Origin: Silurus meridionalis
Taxonomy: Eukaryota; Chordata; Actinopteri; Siluriformes; Siluridae
Direction of reading: 5' to 3'
Assembly (NCBI RefSeq): GCF_014805685.1
Contig: NC_060898.1
Coordinates: 8,832,501-8,896,500 of the forward strand
DNA length: 64,000 bases
Positions 21,985-32,419 of this stretch are shown here, in pieces (position 1 is the stretch's first letter; each line of letters starts with the position of its first letter). The notes under the pieces are model-generated. The model saw only the letters and a program-made list of their open reading frames with translations. It was not told the DNA's origin and searched no databases. The position numbers and the translations under genes were made by a program.

Positions 21985-22988
21985 GGGCTTCTCTGATAGC
22001 CTAAACACTATAAGAAGCACTGACCTATATTTACAACCTAAATTCTAATATTTGTTCCATGAAATTTTATTAATTTATTCCCAACAGTCTATGCTTTTCA
22101 TTTCATAGCATTTCTCTTGGCTGGACTGCTTCCAGTACTTGCATGTGTTAGTTAGATTTTTTTTTTTTAGATCAGATTTCAGCCTCTATTTGCTGCCATG
22201 TCAATATAATCTGCCCAGGGCCTGCAAAGTCTGTTCTGCTGGCGTTTTTATACAATTGTCTCTGTAAGAAATAGCTTTGTTCCTTTAACCAATCAGCTAG
22301 CTGGCCCAGAGTAGCGTCAGCATTTTTCGGTCCTGTGATTGGTTGGCCAGAGGGAAACCAGTAGAGCCAAGTTCGACTGGCAAAACACGTGTAGCACTCT
22401 GCACACATGACTACGTCTAAGTTAGACTTTTCTATGCCTACAAAGTCAGAGAAATTAATTTGCCATTCTTAAAAATTCATTTTCAAGAAAAGCTAGACAT
22501 CATGAGGAGAGGTCGGCCAACCCCCAAGCTAGCTAGCTTGTCTCTGATCAGGAAAAGGTTTGTTCACCACTGACAGACCGAAGAATACAAGCGGTTCTAC
22601 TGGATTACAGCCTCTGAGGAGCGGTGCAAATGATGAGTATGCATCTCTTATGAGTAAGTTGTATTTTATTTACATTTTTTATATTTTTGTCATGTTATTA
22701 GACAACTATTGATTCTGAACTGCTCCAGATAATGTAGGTGGCACAGTTGCGGTTGTAGTGTAGAGGTTTGGAGTTGTCTTAACTGGGTTCCTTGCTTTAG
22801 TAAAATGGTATTCACCCTCCATATGTGAAATGCCTTTCTCTCTGTAATGCCATGTGTTTTTATATTGCGTTTTTGTATAGTATTGATGGTTTCTATAATC
22901 GCAACGTGATAGTCGTGGTATTAGGAGGTGGATTAAGCCGGGTAAGTCCTCACTGAAGGCCCAAGAACCAAATGCAAGCCCGCCACTG
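21985..22988 (+). mobile_element. hAT-like nonautonomous element, copy 1
   Basis: Homologous to 35,170-36,001 over most of its length. Shared phrases include tacaacctaaattctaatat, gagaggtcggccaaccc, agctagctagcttgtc and attgattctgaactgctcca. The right end reads gcccgccactg at 22,978-22,988, matching the right terminus of copy 2. The left terminus appears partly lost: gtcaca (21,979-21,984) then runs straight into gggcttctctg. The bases after the right end, gtcacaac, begin with the same six bases, which fits a partly deleted 8-bp target duplication. A decayed coding stretch at 22,432-22,635 corresponds to the frame in copy 2. Confidence 0.7.
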
Positions 22989-23008
22989 GTCACAACAATG
23001 TGTCGTTT

Positions 23009-23313
23009 TGTCAGGGATCCACCTGCCACCCATCCTGGTTTTTTTGGCTCTCATGCCTCCGCTCTTCCTGGAGCTCCAGGATTAACCACGCACACCTGGG
23101 GCTCGTTGTCACTCATGCCTCCACTCTCTCCGGAGCTCCAGGCTTAACTGGCACACCTGGGGCTCATCATCACTCCGCCCCGCTCCTACATAAGCTCCTC
23201 ACTCCCACTCACTCCCTTGTTCATTATTGAATGTGTTGGACGTTACGTACTGAATATATGTGTTCATGGTTTCATGCAGGACTCTATGTGTTCCGTTCCT
23301 TCTGCGTGCGTGC

Positions 23314-23373
<60 letters not shown>

Positions 23374-23453
23374 CTCTCTCCCTCACTCTCATCATTAAAA
23401 CCCGAGCAAGCTGTACTCTGGCTTCCGCCTCCTGTTTAACTCGCACCCTGACA
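23009..23453 (+). mobile_element. Solo LTR
   Basis: A 445-bp unit begins TGTCAGGG and ends CCCTGACA, a perfect 8-base inverted terminal repeat with the TG...CA ends of retrotransposon LTRs. It is flanked by CGTTT (23,004-23,008) and CATTT (23,454-23,458), a 5-bp target duplication differing by one CpG-type transition. Inside are a tandemly duplicated ~60-bp block (about 23,050-23,165) containing ggagctccagg and cacacctggggctc, a possible TATA-like tacataa at 23,188, an attaaaa polyadenylation-like signal near 23,394, and a (GT)n microsatellite. No internal coding region is attached. Whether the parent was gypsy-type or retroviral cannot be told from the LTR alone. Confidence 0.85.
23315..23371. 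repeat. (GT)n microsatellite inside the solo LTR
   Basis: About 28 perfect TG dinucleotides. It follows cgtgcgtgc and precedes atctctctccc, all within the LTR. Confidence 0.97.
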
Positions 23454-23458
23454 CATTT

Positions 23459-24546
23459 ATTGTGATGCACGTGTGTTTTAGGCAAACAAGAATGGACCTA
23501 AAAAGGAGAAATTACAGTCTAACCACCATACACACCTACACTGATCAGTTGTACCGTTAAAATCACTAACAAGTGAAGTGACTAAAACAGGGAAAGGGGT
23601 GTTATATATTTTAGGCAGCAAGTAAACAGTCAGGTATCCACATATTAGTAAGAATGCCAATGCTGACCCCCAGCTACCTGAGATTCAGAAATGGGCCGCA
23701 TAGCAAAGGAAGACGGTGGCCCAATCTTAAGAATCTCTTTTTTTTTTTTTTCGCTGGTTGGGTTCAAATTAGTTGTTAACCTGGGGAAGAGATGGCAGCA
23801 GGCTGCACTATGGGAAGAAGGCATGCCAAAGAAGTCAGTGTAAAAAGACTTGCTAAGAAACCATTTATGTGGATGTTACTTTTACATTAATATTTTTCAC
23901 CTTTTTGGTACACCCAATCAAGACAACAATATTCCCTAACAGGAGTGAATTCTTTAAGCAAGACAATGCACCCAGCCACACTACAACAATTGTTCAGGGA
24001 TGAACCATGAGGAACATGACAAGGTATTATAAGTACTTGCATCTGTCCACATATGGACAATGTTGTTTTACACAACTTTTTTTCGTGTTACTAAATTGTT
24101 TAATTTTTTTTTTTTTATAAAGTTAGCTAACTATTTGGTTCAAGAATGTTTGGTCCATCATTTATCCATTTGGATAAAAAATTAAGACTTTTTTATTTAA
24201 CAAACTGTATATTTAGAGTTTAATGGTACACATATTTGTACAAATGTTTTTCAGTACAGAGCCTTCAGTTGTAATCCTTTTTATGTGCGGAACATAGTTA
24301 AAATCTAAGTGGAAAGTTTCAGAAAAGTATTAAGTCATGGACTGCAAGTTAGTTTGGTCTCTGGCTCTCCCTTTGACCACATTATTATTATTATTATTAA
24401 ACTTTAAAACATGCACAACACAACAATGCTAGGGGTATAAAAAAGAAACTAGAGTTAGCACAGTGTCAATGTGGCTACTCACTTTGCACCAGAAATTAAA
24501 TTTGTTTTGTTTATGCATTAAAGCACTTAAGAAACCCATCCATTAG
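23459..24546. other. Unannotated sequence
   Basis: No gene or clear repeat family. Contains T-rich tracts (23,738-23,751; 24,103-24,116) and a short (ATT)n run near 24,383-24,399. Confidence 0.35.
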
Positions 24547-26010
24547 ACATGTGCCAAATCAAATATGCGGATCACAAATCAGAAATTCATACCAGATCGG
24601 TCGAGGCCTGGGTTACCAACGACCGCCACAGGTATTGTTAGCCAAAAGGGAACCGGTGAAAATTTGGCTACTGTTGGCTGAAAGAGGAGAAGGAGAGGAG
24701 GACGAGGTCTACAAAGACGGCAGGAAAGGAGAAGTGTAGGAGAGTGGAGGTTAGAGTTTTTTAAATGTTGGTACTATGACTGGTAAAGGGAGAAAGATAG
24801 CTGATATGATGAAGAGGAGAAAGGTAGACATGTTGTGTGTTCAGGAGACCAAGTGGAAAGGGAGTAAGACCAGGAACATTGGAGGTAGGTTTAAACTGTT
24901 CTATCATGGTGTGGATGGAAAGAGAAATGCTGTAGGGTGATCCTGAGGGAAGGGTTTAGTTAGAGTGTAGTGGTGGTGAAAAGAGTTTCTGATAGAGTGA
25001 TGAACATGAAGCAGGAACTTGAAGGGGTGATGATAAATGTCATCAGTGCTTATGTTCCACAGGTGGGTTGCAAGAGGAAGGAGAACAAACTCTGGCATGT
25101 GTTACATAAAGTGTTAGAAGCTGTACCTAGAAATGAAAGATTGGTCAATGGCCATGTTGGTCAAGGGAACAAAAGGGATGAGGAGGTGATGAGGTGTTCA
25201 AGGGCAGATGTTTTAAGAATAAGAAAGATCACAGGTTGACATATAATCAGTGCAGGTGCACACAGGTGGACTATATTCTATGCAGGAGATGCAACCTGAA
25301 GGAGATTGGGGGTTGTTGAAGGTGTTGGCAGGGACAGCATCGGATGGTGGTCTGTAGGATGGCTTTAGAGGTAAGGAAGAAGAGGAGTAGAGTGAGGACT
25401 GAAAAAGAAAGAATAAGATGGTGGAAAGTGAAGGAGAAAGACTGTAGTGTAAGGTTCGGGGAAGAAGAGAGACAGGGGCTTGGTGGTGGTGAAGAGGTGC
25501 TGGATGATTGGGCAACTACAGCATAAGTGATAAGGGAGACAAATACAAACGTACTTGGTGTGACATCTGGAAATAGAAAGGAAGACAAAGAGTGCAGGAA
25601 AGCATAAGGAGAAAGAGGTTGGCAAAACAAAATTGAGATCGACAGAGTGATGAGAAAAATAGGCAGGAGTAAAAGGACATGTAGCAGCAGGTGAAGTGGG
25701 ATGTGGCTAAAACAAAGGAAAAGGCATATATACAGAGTTGTATGAGAATTTGGACACTGTTGGAGAAAATGATTTGTACCGATTGGCTAGGCAGAAGGAC
25801 CGAGCTGGGAAGGATGTGCTGCAAGTTAGGGCAATAAAGGATGGAGATGGAAATGGGTTGACTAGTGAGGAAAGTGTGTTGCGGAGATGGAAGGAAAATT
25901 TTAAGCAGCTGATAGAGAATTGGTTGGATGGTGTGGAGATGGTGAAGCAAGAAGTGGATTGGATTAGTAAGGAAGAAGTGAGAGCAGCGATTAAGAGGAT
26001 AAAGAGTGTA
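24547..26010 (+). mobile_element. RTE-like LINE, 5' part (endonuclease region), interrupted
   Basis: Starts with the conserved 5' leader seen in this fish family (atgtgccaaatcaaatatgc at 24,548; ccgccacaggtattgttagc further on). The plus strand then encodes, with frameshifts and stops, an AP-type endonuclease domain: GTMTGKGRKIADMM, VDMLCVQETKWKGSK, and VINVISAYVPQVGCKR near 25,040. A linker follows (EKDCSVRFGEEERQ; ENDLYRLARQKDRAGKDVLQ), then the approach to reverse transcriptase (SKEEVRAAIKRIKS) at about 25,965-26,009. The endonuclease nicks target DNA and the reverse transcriptase copies the RNA at the nick. Coding breaks off exactly where the L2 LINE begins and resumes at 30,449. Confidence 0.85.
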
Positions 26011-26236
26011 ATTCTTTGTTTTGCTCTGTTGCCATCGTAGCATATATTGATGTAGCTTCCTGTTGTTGAGTGTTTGTATCAGCGTAAAAAAATTTTACAG
26101 TTTAGTTTTCTCTCTCTCGTCACTTTAAAATCTCAAAATATCATTTTGATTTCCTGCATTCTCTACTTTTCCGTTGGCTCCGTTTCTTCTTTTAGAGGAG
26201 CACTATATTCACTGTTTGAGGGTTTGAAAGCAGTGA

Positions 26237-26760
26237 GTGGAGACCATTACCATCATTTCTACGAACACACACTACAGTAACCACATTAAGGTACGTAATT
26301 TTTTTGCTAGGGCGAGCATCCAGCTAATTCAGTGTGTGAAGTGTGACATGTCTTTCTCTGTTGCTAGCGATAATTTTATTTGTGAAAAGTGTAAGTTAGT
26401 TTGCTTTTTGATGGAGAAGATCTTAGCATTAGAGGAGCGCATCCAGAGTCTAAAGAGAAGTAGTGAGTGCGAGAGCAGTCCAGGTTCTGCAGGGGAAAGT
26501 CTGGATGCCCTAGGTGGAGTTAGAGTAACATGCTCTGGCCCCATCCCAATGCGACATGGCAATGTAGCCTACAGCAGGTTAATGTTGCTGAACTGATGGA
26601 TGTCTAAGTGGTGCTGCAAAAACAATGTGGGCTTCATAAATAATTGGAGCATTTTTTTGACGGCAAGGCTGGCCTGTTAGGGCGGGACGGTATCCATCCC
26701 ACTCGGGAAGGTGCTGCTCTCATTTCTTAAAGTATAGGTCATAGTTTCAGAAGAGCACTA
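26237..26760 (+). pseudogene. L2 ORF1-like remnant (Cys motif, coiled coil, SGNH-type motif)
   Basis: The first frame (26,237-26,596) has two cysteine pairs (CVKCDMSF...FICEKCKLVC), then a helix likely to form a coiled coil (LMEKILALEERIQSLKRS). A decayed continuation in other frames includes GRDGIHPTREGAALIS at about 26,686-26,730. The D-G-I-H-P...G phrase resembles the catalytic Asp-His block of SGNH/GDSL esterase domains known in ORF1 proteins of CR1/L2-group LINEs. The matching N-terminal catalytic block is not recognised. ORF1 proteins bind element RNA. Confidence 0.55.
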
Positions 26761-26991
26761 GTTAACAAGTGACTTTCCAGATACAAGGCCAGGGAGCAGA
26801 CAGACAGTCTAAACCAACCGTCTGCTAGCTGCACAGAGTCGTCTCTCAGGATCCACCAAATTGAGATTGTGGCTGTCCCCCGAGCGAAACCAAAATGTAG
26901 AAATTCTCAGAAAGTCGGTTTAAGTAACCTGATTAACATTAAATAAAATAGGACTGAATGCATAGTCAGCACCTCTGGTCTAAAAATAGGA

Positions 26992-27530
26992 TTGTTAAAT
27001 AATAGATCTCTCACGTCAAAAGCACTGACCATAACCAATATTATTACTGACCAGGAGTTTAATATAATGTGTTTGACAGAAACATGGATTAAACCGAATG
27101 AATATGTAGCATTAAATAAAGCAAGTCCTTCCGGATATAGTTATATACACCAGCCCTGTCTAAATAGCAGAGGGGGCAAAGTCGCAGCTATTTATTATAA
27201 TAAGCTAAGCATCACACAAACATTTGAAGTTCTTTAAACCAACATAAAATATTTGTGTCCAAAAGCAGGTCTAGTCAGCCAATTCCATTAATTATTATGT
27301 ATAGACCCCCAGGGCCCTACTCTGGCTTTCTCATAGAATTTGCAGATTTCATCACAAATTTAGCTACTTCTTTAGACAAAGCATTAATATTTGGTGACTT
27401 TAATATTCATTTTGATAATCAAGAAGACTCCTTAAGAGCAGCAGTTGTGTCCATTCTTAATTCAGTTGGAATTAATCAGAATGTTATAGGACCCATTCAT
27501 AGTGGTGGACACACTGTTTATTTGTTATGA
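26992..27530 (+). pseudogene. L2 ORF2: AP-type endonuclease domain remnant
   Basis: The frame starting LLNNRSLTSKALTITNII contains FNIMCLTETWI, the Glu-containing block 2 of exonuclease-endonuclease-phosphatase folds. After a frame break at about 27,237 comes IPLIIMYRPPGPYSGFLIEF and ALIFGDFNIHFD, with the GDFN block. The domain nicks target DNA to prime reverse transcription. Confidence 0.8.
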
Positions 27531-28194
27531 AAATTTGGATTAAAAATAAATTTTTCAGTCATAATTCCACAGTCTGGAGCTATTTCAGAACATTACCTCA
27601 TCTCTTTTAAAATCTGCCTCAGTCATTGCATTAGTACCTCACCACGTCACCGTGTTAAGCGTACATTAACGGCAGCTACAGCAGCCAGTTTTATCAATAA
27701 TCTTCCTGAATTGTCAATATTAATTAGATCTCCGTCTGACTTCGCAGAGCTTGACTGGGCCACTGAATACCTAGAATCAACGTTCCATTACACTCTAGAT
27801 GATGTAGCTCCCCTTAAGACCAAAATGATCAGGGAGAAAAAATTAGCACAGTGGTATAATGATCATATGCGCACCTTAGAACAGATCACTTGGAAATTAG
27901 AACGTAGATGGTGTCACACCATCAATAGGTAGTAATGATTTCTTGAACTTCTTTAATAATAAAGTTGAACACATCAGGCAAAAAATCCAGACGATTAATA
28001 TAAATCCAAACTATTTTATAAATAACCCTATAGACAGCCGTGTAATGATAACAGACAATTAATTACAAAGTTTTACTACTTAATTTAATTTTTTCCCCTC
28101 ATCAAAATCATCAACCTGCATTCTTGATCCCTTGCCTACAAGTTTCTTCTAACAGATAATTCCAGAGGTAAATGAACCTATTTTAAAATGTATA

Positions 28195-29575
28195 AACTCT
28201 TCCATTAGCACTGTTTATATACCCATGACCCATGTCAGCTGTTTAACTGCAGGCCAATATCAAACCTACCATTTATTTCCAGGATTTTAGAAAAGGTTGT
28301 AGCACAGCAGTTATGCTTACATCTACTTAGGAATAACATTTTTTAACTGTATCAGTCATGATTTAGGCCTCATCATGGCACAGAGACGGCACTAGTTAAG
28401 GTGGTAAATGACTTGTTATTGGCCTCTGATCTGGGTTTTGTCTCTTTACTTGTTTTGCTCGACCTTGGTGCAGCTTTTGACACCAGTGATCATACTATCC
28501 TGCTTGCTAGACTTGAGACAATTGTTGGAATAAAGGGAACAGCTCTCTCCTGGATTAGGTCTTATTTGACTGATCGCTATCAGTTTGTTGATGTAAATGG
28601 TGAGTTCTCCACACTCTCTGTGGTAAAGTTTGGTGTTCTGCAAGGATCTGTCTTAGGCACACTGATATTCTATTTTACTGTATATGCTGTCTCTGGGTAA
28701 AATTATACATAAACCTGGTTTTTGCTTCCATTGCTATGCTGATGATACACAGCTGTATATTTCAGCAAAGCCAGAAGAGAGAGATCAGCTTAAAAATGTT
28801 GAGTAGTGTGTAAAGGACATTAGACAGTGGATGCTTAATAACTTCCTTCTGCTCAACTTGGATAAGACGGAAGTACTTTTACTAGCACCACATGCAGCTA
28901 GAAGTAAACTTTCCGATTATGTAGCATCTCTGGATGGTGTTTCTGACTCAGTGTGTACAGCATTCAAAAGCCTTGGTGTGATTATTGACCCTAGTCTTTC
29001 TTTTGAGGCTCACGTGAATAATATTACCAGGATCGCCTTTTTTAACTTAACTTTTTTAACTTAAAAATTGCTAAAATTAGAAATATGATGTCGTTACAGG
29101 ATGCAGAAAAACATACATTCTTTTGGTACATCTAGATTAGACTACTGTAATGCTTTACTGTCTGGGTGTTCGACTAAGTGCATAAATAAGCTTCAGTTCG
29201 TTCAGAATGCAGCAGCGAGAGTCCTTCCTAGATCTAGAAAATATGAACACATCACCCCTGTTTTAATCAGTCTACACTGGCTCCCAATTAAATCTTGCAT
29301 TAATTATAAAATACTACTACTGACATATAAAGCACCTAATGGTGCACCACAGTATTCTGTACCAATATGATCCTCCGTGCCAACTTAGATCAAAAGGTGC
29401 AGGCTATTTGTTGGTACCTCAAATAATGAAGAATACAGCAGGGGGCAGATCTTTCTCTTAGAAAGCCTCACAGTTATGGAACAGCCTTCCAATCAGTGTT
29501 CGGGACTCAGACACAGTCTCAGTGTTCAAGTCAAGGCTGAAAACATATTTATTTAGTCAAGTCTTTTATCAGTAG
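28195..29575 (+). pseudogene. L2 ORF2: reverse transcriptase and C-terminal region remnant
   Basis: In order: a decayed NYRPIS/LEKVV block near 28,250-28,300; [19 protein letters not shown] (palm motif with the first catalytic Asp) near 28,450; [14 protein letters not shown] near 28,630; and CYADDTQLYISAKPEE (the YADD active site) near 28,733. Then come MLNNFLLLNLDKTEVLLLA, SLGVIIDPSLSF, and [13 protein letters not shown] near 29,130. It continues with [20 protein letters not shown] and a LWNSLP-type C-terminal block near 29,475. YADD is intact here, unlike the antisense L2 copy at 8.9-10.6 kb. Multiple frame breaks are present. Confidence 0.85.
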
Positions 29576-29835
29576 ATTTTTCTTATGTAAAGGAGCAGAT
29601 CTGGAGAGATCATGGATATAGAGTGTTTGGTGAATTATTATATTTGTATGCTGTCGTCCCCTCACTCTCACACGTTCACTCAGGTTTGTTGACGGTGGTG
29701 TGGTGGTTCGTCTCTTATCCCTCATGTCTGTGTTACCTTCCGGTTCTCACTTTTAGTTATGCTGCCATAGCGACTGTCCTTAACTTTCATACAACAATAA
29801 GGACACATAATAATCCATATCCTTCTCTTCCTGTC

Positions 29836-29838
<3 letters not shown>

Positions 29839-29882
<44 letters not shown>
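29839..29882. repeat. (CT)n microsatellite in L2 3' UTR
   Basis: About 22 CT units, placed after ccttctcttcctgtcaccct exactly as in the L2 copy at 20.2-21.4 kb. Confidence 0.97.
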
Positions 29883-29886
<4 letters not shown>

Positions 29887-30448
29887 AGTTAAACGTGCTC
29901 CTGAGGTTCCAGTGACCATTGTTCCTGCCCCTCTTCCCTCTGCAGCTCTTCCCACTTCATCCAGGCCTGCCTCTGGATAGTGTCCTCTTCGATTGGAGGC
30001 CACTCTGGGCAGCTGGAGATGCCTTGGATGGTTCCATGAAAGTCCGGAGTAAAAACGGGAGCTTTAAGGATGGACTTGGACTGTAGTTAATGTCAACAGT
30101 CTGCTACACTGACTCAGGACTACAGTTTATTTATGATCACCATCACTGTACCCTGCAACATCGTATATCTGCAATAAATGGACATTTGGTGCAACCCAGA
30201 TGAGGATGGGTTCCCTTTTGAGTCTGGTTCTTTTCAAGGTTTCTCCCTTATGCTATCTCGGGGATTTTTTTCTTGCCATGGTCACTACCGGCTTGCTCAT
30301 CGGGGACAAACTTATGCTTATAAAGAACATCTTTTCATTTTTATCACCACATTATCTGTGTAAAACTACATTGAGACAATGTTCATTGTTAAAAGCGCTA
30401 TACAAATAAAAATGAATTTAATTTAATTTAATTTAATGGAATTTCAAT

Positions 30449-31790
30449 TAAATGAAAGTCGGTTGGACCAGATGGCATGGAGATGTTTAGGAGAGATGGC
30501 AGTGGAGTTTTAAACCAGGTTGTTCAACAAGATTTTGGAAGGTGAGAGGATGCCTGAGGTATGGAAAAGGAGTGTGCTGGTACAGATCTTTAAGAATAAG
30601 GGAGATGTGCAAACCTGCAGTAACTACAGGGGAATAAAGTTGATCAGTCACAACATGAAGTTTGGGAAAGAGTAGTGGAATCCAGGCTGAGAGAAGAGGT
30701 GACCATCTGTGAGCAACAGTATGGTTTCATGCCAAGGAGGAGCACCACAGAATCATTATTTGCTTTGAGAATGTTGATGGAGTATAGAGAAGGTCAGAAG
30801 GAGTTGCATTGAGTGTTTGTGGATTTAGAAAAAGCGTATGATAGGGTGACAAGAGTTGTGGTATGGTATGAGGAAGTTAGGTGCGGCAGAGAAGTATGTA
30901 AGGATGGTACAGGACATGTATAAGGACAGCGTGACAGCAATGAAGTGTGCAGTAGGAACGACAGACTGGTTCAAGGTGGAGATTGGACTGCAACAAGGAT
31001 CGGCTCTGGGACCTTTCCTGTTTGCATTGGTGATGGACAGGTTAATGGACAAGGTCAGACAGGATTCTTTGTGGTCTGTGATGTTTGCGGATGTTATTAT
31101 GATTTGTGGTGAGAGTAGGGAGCAGGTTAATAAGAGCCTCGAGAGGTGGAAGTACGGGCTGGAAAGAAGGGGAATGAAAGTCAGTAGGAGTAAGACAGAG
31201 AAATTGTGTGTGAATGAGAGGGAGTGCAGTGGAGTGGTGCAGTTGCAGGGAGAAAAGGTAATGCAGGTATATGAGTTCAGGTACCTGGGGTCAACAGTGC
31301 AAAGTAATAGAGAGTGTTAGAGAAGTGAAGAAAGGAGCACTGGCAGGGTGGAGTTGGTGGAGAAGAGTGGCAGGAGTGATTTGTGATAGAAGAGTATCTG
31401 CAACAGTGAAAGGGAAAGTTTTTAGGACTGTGGTGAGACCTGCTATGTTGTTTGGTATAGAGACAGTGGCATTGAGTAAAAGAGAGGAGGTGGAGCTGGA
31501 GGTAGCAGAGCTGAAGATGTTGATGTTTTTGTTGGGAGTGACGAAAAAGGACAGGATTAGAAATTAGTTTATTAGAGGGACAGCACATGTAGGACGTTTC
31601 GGAGACAAAGTGAGGGAGGCACAATTGAGATAGTTTGGACACTTGCAGAGGAGAGACACGGGGTATATCGGTAGAAGAATGCTGAGGATGGAGCCACCAG
31701 GAAGCAGGAAAAGAGGAAGGCCATGGAGGAGGTTTATGGATGTGGTGAGGGAAGACATGCAGGCAGTTGGTTTAAAAGAGACAGATGTAA
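30449..31790 (+). mobile_element. RTE-like LINE, 3' part (reverse transcriptase), resumed after L2
   Basis: Continues the RTE-like ORF from 26,010. It starts with the SVGPD(G)-type fingers block at about 30,460. Next come RMPEVWKRSVLVQIF and SNYRGIKLISHNMK (about 30,615-30,660), QQYGFMPRRSTTES-like sequence, a V(F)VDLEKAYDRV block near 30,815-30,850, and LQQGSALGPFLFALVMDRL near 31,000. An FADVIMICGES active-site region is at 31,085-31,115, where valine replaces the second aspartate of FADDI. The thumb and C-terminal portions follow (VNERECSGVVQLQG; GYIGRRMLRMEPPGSRKRGR near 31,665). The family's 3' end is not reached; similarity stops near 31,790. Stops and frameshifts are present. Confidence 0.85.
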
Positions 31791-32365
31791 TTATTTTGTT
31801 TCAGGAGACCTTAAAAAACCCTGGAAACACATTTTTATATACCCTGCAGCCAGGATTTCCTATTCCCAGACTATTTTTTTTAAATATTAGTTTTAATTTG
31901 TTTAATGTGGGTGTGAATAGCCTAGTGGATCATAATTTGGTCCTCTTGCATTAAAATGGCATTGGTTTAATTCCATCTCAAGTCTTTAATCTTTGTTCCT
32001 GTAGCATGTGAAACTGTACAGTCCCTTGTGATTACCCTTGCATGAAACTGTCCATTGCATGCTCTACTATTTGAAACATAAGTTGTTGAATATGAGTTAC
32101 TTACTACTGCTTGGATTTGATATGCCTTTGCCTGCTGTTTCCTTTTAGATATAACATAAATGTCATGCAATTGGAATTTTCTCATTATTGTTATTGGAAA
32201 GTTCTCATTATTGTGAACTGTGCTATAGAACTCTTTTTGCACTTACAATGATAGCATTTTGCCAATACTTATGCCCCACACCTCACCTACAACGTGGCCT
32301 CTTGCCTGACTGTCAAACATACAGTATGTGTGTATATGTGTGTGCATCAGTGTAAGCTTTGGGTG
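31791..32365. other. Unannotated sequence
   Basis: No gene or recognised repeat. Short frames on both strands lack motifs. A short (TG)-rich stretch lies at 32,325-32,345. Confidence 0.35.
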
Positions 32366-32419
32366 TGTGTCTGTACATGCTCAGGAAACAGTGTAAAAGC
32401 TCTTTGGTTCAAGATGCTC

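Larger units (their letters stand above)
26011..30448 (+). mobile_element. L2-type LINE, near full-length, nested in the RTE-like LINE
   Basis: About 4.4 kb with recognisable ORF1-like, endonuclease, reverse transcriptase and C-terminal regions, a ~850-bp 3' untranslated region and an (attta)n-like tail at about 30,412-30,440. RTE-like coding stops at its left edge and continues at its right edge. The flanking ataaagagtg (about 25,999-26,008) and aaatgaaagt (30,450-30,459) could be a diverged ~10-bp target duplication. Many stops and frameshifts make it inactive, but the length is close to that expected for a complete fish L2 element. Confidence 0.85.

Noticed and set aside
25271..26043. Minus-strand open frames of 86-175 codons, rich in Phe/Ser/Leu
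   Set aside because: They are complements of the purine-rich, plus-strand RTE-like LINE coding sequence.
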